Source: Chromatiales bacterium
GTDB lineage: Bacteria > Pseudomonadota > Gammaproteobacteria > UBA6429 > Thiohalophilaceae
NCBI GenBank assembly: GCA_027070385.1
Contig: JALXDW010000062.1
Location: 1 to 8,558, forward strand
Direction: 5' to 3'
Length of the DNA: 8,558 nt
Shown here: one piece after another, positions 1 to 5,360 of the stretch
Numbering within the stretch: the stretch's first letter is position 1
Layout: every line of letters begins with the position of its first letter
Translations under genes and position numbers: made by a program
The notes under the pieces: generated by a model
The model's database searches: none
What the model was told of the DNA's origin: nothing
What the model saw: the letters and a program-made list of their open reading frames with translations, nothing else

Positions 1-48
1 TTCACTACCAGCCATAATAAATACTTGCCGATGTAAAATCGTCGCCAT
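1..48 (-). CDS. Possible 5' end of a minus-strand gene running off the left edge
   Basis: An ATG at 48-46 on the minus strand opens a frame of 16 codons without a stop, reading MATILHRQVFIMAGSE, which leaves the window at position 1. A second in-frame ATG at codon 12 is an alternative start. Neither has a convincing Shine-Dalgarno sequence. Only 16 residues are visible, so no family can be named. Its support is that it would be divergent from the lipoprotein gene at 372, with about 320 bases of AT-rich, control-region-like DNA between them. It may equally be a chance open frame. Confidence 0.2.
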   Translation of the reverse strand, partial: MATILHRQVFIMAGSE

Positions 49-371
49 TTTTCGGGACAATAATTTTTTTATTTGGTATAAATTAAGTTGCATTGATTTT
101 GTGCTTGTTTTTCTCGTAGCGTAGCCACTCAAATTATAGTTTATCCTTTACTAACAAAAGTCACTACTTTGTGGCTAAATTCATACCAGCATGATACTAC
201 AACCGGTCTGAATGGTTTTAAACCAGCCTTCAGCCCTGAATACAGGCAAAAAACTTGCTTTTTAATGATATATATACGAACCTTAAACATTGGAAATTCA
301 TTAAGAATATAAAATATTATCTTCAGAGAGACTGACCAGAGTCTGTTTTCCTTTAAGATATTAGGCTTAAA
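49..371. other. AT-rich intergenic region upstream of the lipoprotein-kinase unit
   Basis: No credible gene is visible on either strand. The stretch holds several small inverted repeats: TAGCCAC at 122-128 with GTGGCTA at 171-177; CTGAATGGTT at 208-217 with AACCA and TTCAG at 221-233; TTCAG-CC-CTGAA at 229-240; and AGACT-6 nt-AGTCT at 329-344 in the leader just before the gene. A weak promoter candidate is TTGTGG (169-174) and GATACT (193-198) with 18-base spacing. TTGGAA at 290-295 followed by AT-rich DNA is another candidate, but without a well-spaced -10. The expression signal for the gene at 372 presumably lies here but cannot be fixed by eye. Confidence 0.5.
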
Positions 372-1313
372 ATGAGATTATTAAAATTTTTATCTTCTAT
401 CATGCTGCTTTTATGGCTCAGCGCATGTTCCAATAGTGAAGCTCCGCCCCTCCGCTTAGGCACCAATGTCTGGCCCGGTTATGAACCACTGTATCTTGCC
501 CGACAACAAGGTTTTCTTAATGAAAATAAAGTACGTTTAATCGAATTTTCTTCCAGCACACAAACCATTCAGGCATTCCGGAACAATCTTATTGATGCTG
601 CAGCACTTACCCTCGATGAAGTGCTGTTACTACAGGAGAGTGAGGATGATATCCGTATTATTCTGGTTATGGATATATCAAACGGAGCCGATGTTATTAT
701 TGCACAACCCGGTATTAATAAATTACAAGATCTTAAAGGAAAGCGAATCGGTGTAGAAGGCGATGCTCTTGGAGCCTACGTTATATCAAGAGTTCTCGAA
801 CTGGCTAAAATTGGCAAACAATCCATTCATATCGTTCAGCTTGAAATATCAAAACAGGAAAAGGCTTTTAGAAATAAAAGTGTGGATGCTGTTGTTACTT
901 TTGAACCGATTCGCAGTAAACTGTTAAAAATAGGTGGCAAACAAATATTTGATAGCAGTCAAATTCCGGGAGAAATTGTTGATGTACTGGTTGTACAAAA
1001 TTCCTATTTAAAGCAATACCCGGAGAACCTGAAATATCTGTTAAAAAGCTGGTATCGGGCATTAGCAATGATTAAAGCACAGCCTCTTGAATCAGCAAAA
1101 ATACTCGGCTTGCGTATGCAACTCAATGCTCAGGATACTCTGAATGCCTATCAAGGACTGGTGTTACCGGACAAAAACAGAAACAAACAATTACTCAATC
1201 CAGACAATCCTGAACTGCTAAAAACGGTAAAAAAGTTATCTGATATTATGCTCAAAGAAAAACTAATCAGCCACAGCGTTAATCCTGAACTGCTTTTTAA
1301 AAAAGAGTACTAA
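372..1313 (+). CDS. Solute-binding lipoprotein, NMT1/SsuA-like (ABC-type PBP fold)
   Basis: Predicted periplasm-facing lipoprotein of 313 residues that binds a small molecule. The N-terminus has R2 and K5, a hydrophobic stretch at residues 6-16 and the lipobox L-S-A-C with the lipidated cysteine at C19. Serine follows at +2, so outer-membrane sorting is expected. The mature start, LRLGTNVWPGYEPLYLA at about 27-43, is typical of NMT1/THI5-, SsuA- and TauA-like binding proteins, which bind sulfonates, nitrate, pyrimidine precursors and similar ligands. Further family-like stretches are DLKGKRIGVEGDALGAYV (about 121-138) and VDAVVTFEP (about 171-179). The ATG at 372 has a weak AGG at 363-365. 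The gene ends 24 bases before a hybrid kinase, and no permease or ATPase gene is present. A sensory role upstream of the kinase is therefore as likely as transport; that is inference. The ligand cannot be read from sequence. Confidence 0.85.
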   Translation: MRLLKFLSSIMLLLWLSACSNSEAPPLRLGTNVWPGYEPLYLARQQGFLNENKVRLIEFSSSTQTIQAFRNNLIDAAALTLDEVLLLQESEDDIRIILVMDISNGADVIIAQPGINKLQDLKGKRIGVEGDALGAYVISRVLELAKIGKQSIHIVQLEISKQEKAFRNKSVDAVVTFEPIRSKLLKIGGKQIFDSSQIPGEIVDVLVVQNSYLKQYPENLKYLLKSWYRALAMIKAQPLESAKILGLRMQLNAQDTLNAYQGLVLPDKNRNKQLLNPDNPELLKTVKKLSDIMLKEKLISHSVNPELLFKKEY

Positions 1314-1337
1314 ACAGCAAGCCGGGGTGTAAGCACA

Positions 1338-4049
1338 GTGAAATTTAATAATATATTTCGTTATAACATCAGCCTGAAAATATTTATTATATTAATATCC
1401 ATTGTCATCCTGCAAGCTGCTTTCCTGTACTGGCAATCATCATTAACATTAAAACAACAAATAATAAATAAAGAAATCAATGATGTAAAAGGACTACTAA
1501 TATCACAACAACAAATATTGGGATACCTGTCCGAACAAAATAGTCAGGCACAAATACAACAGACTATCACAGCTCTGGCTGTTGATTACCATCTGAAGCA
1601 GGCGCTTTTAATTGATCATAATCAAAAAATTATTGCTGCAACCAAACTATCGATATTGGGCAAGCAGTTAAGTGAAGTTTTATCCGCCGAGAATTATAAA
1701 AATGCGGCAAATCGCTTTCCTGTACTATCCAAAACACTCAAAAACAGTATCTGGCTTTCTGCTGATAATATGTTTTTATCCGCCATAACACCGATCAAAC
1801 TGGGTCGGCTATCTGAAACATCTGTACGTTCCGATAAAGTCGGTTTTCTATATGTCCACTACGACCTGAGCAAACCCAAACAAATTGCACAACAACAACT
1901 ACGGATATCTTTTATACCTGAACTGATTATGTTATTGGTAACAGGGCTGGGGCTGGCCTGGTATTTCCAGAAAAATATAGGCAAAAGGATTCAGCAACTC
2001 AGATCTGCTACTCAAGATATGGCCCGCTTCGACTATTCCCAACGTATTATTCTTAAAGGCGATGATGAGATTACAGAATTGTCTAAATCTTTTAATGAAA
2101 TGGCAGAGGAAATACAACAACGCCATCATCAACTCCTGGAGCGCGAACAAAATCTCGCTGTTACACTAAACAGTATTGGTGATGCTGTTATTGTAACGAA
2201 TAAAAATGCACAAGTAACAAGAATGAATCCTGTTGCAGAAAACCTGACCGGCTGGAAACAACATGAAGCCATCAATTTATCGGTCAAGGATATCTTTCGT
2301 ATCGTCAATGCTTCCACACGTGAAGTCATTGAAAACCCTGTTGAAAAAGTACTTGCAACGGGTGAAACCGTATACCTGAGTAACCACACTACCCTTATCG
2401 CCAAAGACAATACGGAATATCAAATTGCAGATTCAGCAGCCCCCATACGTGATACATCAGGAAAAATAGAAGGTATGGTACTCGTTTTTAATGATGTAAC
2501 CGAACAATATAAACTACGTGAAAGCCTTCGCCAGAAAGAACGTGAACAACATGAAATTCTTCACAATATGGTGGATGCTGTTATTACTATTGATGAAGAT
2601 GGAATAATTATTACCTTTAACAAGGCGGCTGAAGATATTTTTGGTTACTCAGCAGAGAGCATGATTCATCAGAATGTTAATCAACTTATGCCAGAACCAT
2701 ACAGCAGCGCACATAATGGATATTTGCAAAATTACATTACAACCAACGAAAAAAAGATTATTGGTATTGGTCGGGAAGTAAAAGGTCTGCGTAAAAATGG
2801 TGAAATATTCCCGATGCGTTTATTGATTGCAGAATTACCGGATAATGGTAGTGGCAAACGGCGTTTCATAGGAACCTGTCATGACCTGACTTACAGTAAA
2901 TTACAAGAAGAACAACTGCGCCAAAGCCAGAAAATGGATGCATTAGGTAAACTGACAGGTGGCATCGCGCATGATTACAATAATATGCTTGGCGTGATTA
3001 TAGGTTACTCGGAATTATTACAACAAACCATTACCGATAAACAACCCAATGTAACAGAGTACATCAATCAAATTATACATGCAGGTAAACGTGGCAGTAA
3101 CCTGACCAAAAAACTGTTATCTTTTTCCAGAAAAAGAGCCACAACTGAACATATTTTAAATATAAACCAGTTATTGCTCAATGAAAAAAGCATGTTGGAA
3201 AAGGCACTTACAATACGCATCAAACTGGTATACCGTCTTGATGATAAAATCTGGCCTATCTTTGTCGATAGCAATGATCTCGAAGACACCATTCTTAACC
3301 TGAGCATCAATGCAATGCATGCGATGGAAAATGAAGGTAATCTGGTTTTTGAAACTTGCAATAAACATATCGATGAACTTGATGCCCGATTATTAAATAT
3401 AAAGCAGGGAGATTATGTTTTATTACGTGTTATTGATAATGGCTGTGGAATGGATGCCGTTACCCGGGAAAAAATATTTGACCCCTTCTTTTCGACTAAA
3501 GGAGAACAGGGAACAGGGCTGGGATTAAGCCAAACATTTGCCTTTATTGAGCGTAGTGGTGGAGCCATAAAAGTAGATTCTATCCCGGATGAAGGTTCAA
3601 AATTTACACTGTATTTTCCTCGATATGATATCGATAAAAAAGGATTGCCTGAACAGGACAATTATCAGAAAAAAACAGAACCACTTTACGGTAATGCAAC
3701 AATACTGGTTGTTGATGACGAACCCGCTTTGGTCAATCTTGCCAAAGAAACACTAACCCAACACCATTACTCTGTATTAACAGCCGAAAATGGTCAACAA
3801 GCACTGGATATTTTAAGAGACACATCCGTTGATATCGTATTAACGGATGTGATTATGCCCGACATGGATGGCTACGAACTGGCAGCAATTATTCAACAGA
3901 AATACCCACAGATAAAAATTCAACTTGTCAGTGGTTTTAGTGATGACCGCCATATAGACAGAGCAGCAACCCGGTTACATAATGAGTTACTGTCAAAACC
4001 CTATAGCGTTAAAACATTATTAAAGAAAATTTACGATTTACTTCACTAA
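1338..4049 (+). CDS. Membrane hybrid histidine kinase (HAMP-PAS-PAS-HisKA-HATPase-REC)
   Basis: Inner-membrane sensor kinase of 903 residues with all phosphotransfer motifs intact. Membrane segments lie at about 14-32 and 192-210 and flank a periplasmic sensor region of about 160 residues. HAMP follows at about 211-264, PAS 1 at about 268-390 and PAS 2 at about 404-520. The HisKA H-box is GGIAHDYNNML with phospho-acceptor H545. In the ATPase domain the N-box has N654 and N658, the G1 box is DNGCGM (700-705), the F-box is FDPFFSTK (714-721) and the G2 box is GTGLGLS (725-731). The C-terminal receiver has acidic pair D793/D794, acceptor D837, S865 and K887. The start is GTG, with GGGGTG about nine bases upstream. 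It probably shares a transcript with the preceding lipoprotein, which may supply its signal. No HPt domain or DNA-binding response regulator is in the window, so the output is unknown. Confidence 0.95.
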   Translation: MKFNNIFRYNISLKIFIILISIVILQAAFLYWQSSLTLKQQIINKEINDVKGLLISQQQILGYLSEQNSQAQIQQTITALAVDYHLKQALLIDHNQKIIAATKLSILGKQLSEVLSAENYKNAANRFPVLSKTLKNSIWLSADNMFLSAITPIKLGRLSETSVRSDKVGFLYVHYDLSKPKQIAQQQLRISFIPELIMLLVTGLGLAWYFQKNIGKRIQQLRSATQDMARFDYSQRIILKGDDEITELSKSFNEMAEEIQQRHHQLLEREQNLAVTLNSIGDAVIVTNKNAQVTRMNPVAENLTGWKQHEAINLSVKDIFRIVNASTREVIENPVEKVLATGETVYLSNHTTLIAKDNTEYQIADSAAPIRDTSGKIEGMVLVFNDVTEQYKLRESLRQKEREQHEILHNMVDAVITIDEDGIIITFNKAAEDIFGYSAESMIHQNVNQLMPEPYSSAHNGYLQNYITTNEKKIIGIGREVKGLRKNGEIFPMRLLIAELPDNGSGKRRFIGTCHDLTYSKLQEEQLRQSQKMDALGKLTGGIAHDYNNMLGVIIGYSELLQQTITDKQPNVTEYINQIIHAGKRGSNLTKKLLSFSRKRATTEHILNINQLLLNEKSMLEKALTIRIKLVYRLDDKIWPIFVDSNDLEDTILNLSINAMHAMENEGNLVFETCNKHIDELDARLLNIKQGDYVLLRVIDNGCGMDAVTREKIFDPFFSTKGEQGTGLGLSQTFAFIERSGGAIKVDSIPDEGSKFTLYFPRYDIDKKGLPEQDNYQKKTEPLYGNATILVVDDEPALVNLAKETLTQHHYSVLTAENGQQALDILRDTSVDIVLTDVIMPDMDGYELAAIIQQKYPQIKIQLVSGFSDDRHIDRAATRLHNELLSKPYSVKTLLKKIYDLLH

Positions 4050-4094
4050 CACCCTGACCACAGAATTTGTAAAGACATCAGAGCGAATCTTCAT

Positions 4095-4128
4095 AAAAAA
4101 AGGCCAGACAAAAACTGTCTGACCTTTT
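4095..4128 (-). terminator. Rho-independent terminator of tRNA-Met, possibly bidirectional
   Basis: Read on the minus strand this is AAAAGGTCAGACA, a five-base loop, then TGTCTGGCC and a run of seven T. The 13-bp stem contains one G-U pair. It starts 9 bases past the tRNA CCA end. Read on the plus strand the same hairpin follows the kinase stop at 4049 and ends in TTTT, with a C-A mismatch in the stem, so it may also stop kinase transcription less efficiently. Confidence 0.85.
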
Positions 4129-4136
4129 GAACAATA

Positions 4137-4213
4137 TGGTGGCTACACCTAGATTCGAACTAGGGACCCCAACATTATGAGTGTTGTGCTCTAACCAGCT
4201 GAGCTATGTAGCC
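4137..4213 (-). tRNA. tRNA-Met (CAT), elongator type
   Basis: The minus strand folds into a complete 77-nt cloverleaf. The acceptor is GGCTACA/TGTAGCC with discriminator A and an encoded CCA. The D stem is GCTC/GAGC, the anticodon stem CAACA/TGTTG has loop CTCATAA, the variable loop is GGGTC, and the T stem CCTAG/CTAGG has loop TTCGAAT. The anticodon CAT is at 4177-4179. The body resembles E. coli elongator tRNA-Met. Initiator tRNA is excluded by the paired first acceptor position and the lack of the GGG/CCC run in the anticodon stem. The tRNA-Ile2 that is modified to lysidine shares the CAT anticodon, but its acceptor (GGCCCC...) differs. Confidence 0.97.
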
Positions 4214-4223
4214 ATATAAAACA

Positions 4224-4272
4224 GCCGCCTGACTGGAAAAACGGGCGGCCTGCATAGCCGGGCTTTAAGCCC
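4224..4272 (-). other. Structured 5' leader of the tRNA-Met transcript (two hairpins)
   Basis: Between the predicted transcription start near 4280 and the mature tRNA 5' end at 4213 there are two GC-rich inverted repeats. The promoter-proximal one is GGGCTT/AAGCCC at 4260-4272. The second has arms GCCGCC and GGCGGC (4244-4249 and 4224-4229) around a T-rich loop and is followed by TGTTTTAT directly before the tRNA. On the minus strand the second therefore resembles a short intrinsic terminator placed before the tRNA. It may instead be a processing or folding element; function is not established. Confidence 0.5.
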
Positions 4273-4286
4273 CGACAAGGCGCGCT

Positions 4287-4315
4287 AGTATACTCTAAAA
4301 AAGAATGTATTTTAA
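4287..4315 (-). promoter_or_regulatory. Sigma70-type promoter of tRNA-Met with GC-rich discriminator
   Basis: On the minus strand the -10 is TATACT (4292-4287), with TTAAAA (4315-4310) 17 bases upstream as the -35. TTGCTT four bases further upstream has a poorer spacing of 21. The -10 is followed by AGCGCGCC, a GC-rich discriminator of the kind found in stable-RNA promoters under stringent (ppGpp) control. Position and direction fit the tRNA about 75 bases downstream. Confidence 0.7.
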
Positions 4316-4346
4316 GCAAAAATTTACTCTGGATGCGGATAAAAAG

Positions 4347-4375
4347 TTGCTTTTAATCAACCAGTTACATATATT
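4347..4375 (+). promoter_or_regulatory. Sigma70-type promoter of the binding-protein gene; predicted start at the ATG
   Basis: TTGCTT at 4347-4352 and TATATT at 4370-4375 are separated by exactly 17 bases. The -10 matches consensus at five of six positions and the -35 at three of six. Initiation six to seven bases past the -10 would fall at 4381-4382, on or next to the A of the ATG at 4382. No ribosome-binding site precedes that ATG. The promoter is back-to-back with the tRNA promoter, with 31 bases between their -35 elements. Confidence 0.55.
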
Positions 4376-4381
4376 TGGTTT

Positions 4382-5269
4382 ATGCACAGACGATTAAATT
4401 GGCCATTAGAAGCAAGCCAGCCCGGTTACGCGAATGACTTTGGCTGGCACCAGGGCGGCTCTAATCTTTGTTTGGACTTTCACGGTGACCCACTGGCGGC
4501 AAAATTGGTGGTCTTTTCTGATGGTAACCACCATATGGCGCTGGAAGCTTGCTGTCGGGCCTTTTTAAAGCACTACCCGGATGTTGTTGATATCTTTTAT
4601 GCAACGACACCGCCCCGAGTTATCCTTGAGTCTGTTTTAAATGCTGGACTGATGCTCGGTAATTTACACCTGAATGTCATGCCACAGGTATTTATCAGTC
4701 CTAAAAATATTCTCGATAAGCTTATCACCGAAAACAGGCTTACCTCTCATCAAGCCTTTGCACGCAGTCGCGGTAATGTATTGCTGGTTAAAAAAGGCAA
4801 CCCTAAATCCATTACCAGTATTGCCGATTGTTTACGTGATGATGTTCGACTGACGTTGTCCAACCCCGTTACTGAGTCAGCGAGTTATGAGGTCTATAAA
4901 AAAACGTTACTGCTCAGTGCGGAAGAACAAGGGCTTGATATACAAGCCTTCGCTGATTTAATTGCCCATGATTCAAAACGGGTCATATTTGGTGAATCGA
5001 TTCACCACAGGGAAGTCCCACAGACCCTTTATGCGAATCATGCTGATGTCGCTATTGTGTATTACCACCTGGGCTTGCGCTACACACGTATATTCCCTGA
5101 TGAATTCGAATTCATTGAAATTAAAACCCGTACACCGGTAACCACGGATTACCACCTTGGTTTAATGAACAACCCGGGTGAATGGGGCCAGTCCTTTCTG
5201 AATTTTATGCTCAGCGATGCAGCACAATGTATTTATCAAGAGCATGGTCTGGAAAAAATAACCCTCTGA
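4382..5269 (+). CDS. Signal-less solute-binding-fold protein (PBP type II, ModA/PstS-like)
   Basis: Protein of 295 residues with the layout of a type II periplasmic binding protein. A first strand and helix, KLVVFSDGNHHMALEACCRAF, spans about 41-61 and is followed by a KHYPDV-type segment. A hinge-like VLLVKKGNPKSITSIADCL lies at about 133-151, then the ligand-site-like NPVTESASYEVYKKTLL (161-177), ADVAIVYYHLGLRY (221-234) and a C-terminal NFMLSDAAQCIYQEHGLEKI (274-293). These resemble molybdate- and phosphate-type anion binders, but the ligand is not readable. Unusually there is no signal peptide or lipobox: residues 1-40 are polar and rich in Trp, His and Gly. The frame is closed upstream by TAA at 4340-4342 with no ATG, GTG or TTG between, so a longer start is unlikely. 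It probably stays in the cytoplasm. No transporter genes are adjacent; the next gene is convergent. Confidence 0.75.
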   Translation: MHRRLNWPLEASQPGYANDFGWHQGGSNLCLDFHGDPLAAKLVVFSDGNHHMALEACCRAFLKHYPDVVDIFYATTPPRVILESVLNAGLMLGNLHLNVMPQVFISPKNILDKLITENRLTSHQAFARSRGNVLLVKKGNPKSITSIADCLRDDVRLTLSNPVTESASYEVYKKTLLLSAEEQGLDIQAFADLIAHDSKRVIFGESIHHREVPQTLYANHADVAIVYYHLGLRYTRIFPDEFEFIEIKTRTPVTTDYHLGLMNNPGEWGQSFLNFMLSDAAQCIYQEHGLEKITL

Positions 5270-5277
5270 ATCGCCTG

Positions 5278-5331
5278 AAAAAAAACAGAACAAAAGAACC
5301 GGGTGAGCATGTCCGGTATCTTTTGTCCTGT
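5278..5331 (-). terminator. Strong Rho-independent terminator of the transporter-hydrolase operon
   Basis: On the minus strand a long stem pairs 5328-5331 with 5285-5288 and 5313-5326 with 5290-5302. It totals 17 base pairs with one mismatch and one bulged base around a 10-base loop, and is followed by eight T (5285-5278). It starts 24 bases after the hydrolase stop codons. The plus-strand reading ends in TTTTGT, so it may also work more weakly for the convergent gene ending at 5269. Confidence 0.9.
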
Positions 5332-5360
5332 AATGGTGTGGGAGGAGCTGTTTCTTATTA

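Noticed and set aside
122..177. TAGCCAC/GTGGCTA inverted repeat as an operator or insertion-element end
   Set aside because: Seven-base arms 42 bases apart in AT-rich DNA are expected by chance; no target duplication or transposase is seen.
329..350. AGACT/AGTCT hairpin followed by TTTTCCTTT as a terminator or attenuator in the lipoprotein-gene leader
   Set aside because: The stem is only five base pairs and the T run is interrupted, so it is too weak to call.
2181..2585. Repeated GATGCTGTTATT at 2181 and 2574 as a DNA repeat element
   Set aside because: It encodes the same conserved position (DAVI) of the two PAS domains and is explained by domain homology.
1932..3661. Minus-strand open frames opposite the kinase
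   Set aside because: The plus strand carries an uninterrupted multi-domain kinase with all catalytic motifs, and these are antisense shadows.
4137..4213. tRNA-Ile2 (lysidine type) or initiator tRNA-fMet
   Set aside because: The acceptor and anticodon stems match elongator tRNA-Met; the fMet-specific features and the Ile2 acceptor are absent.
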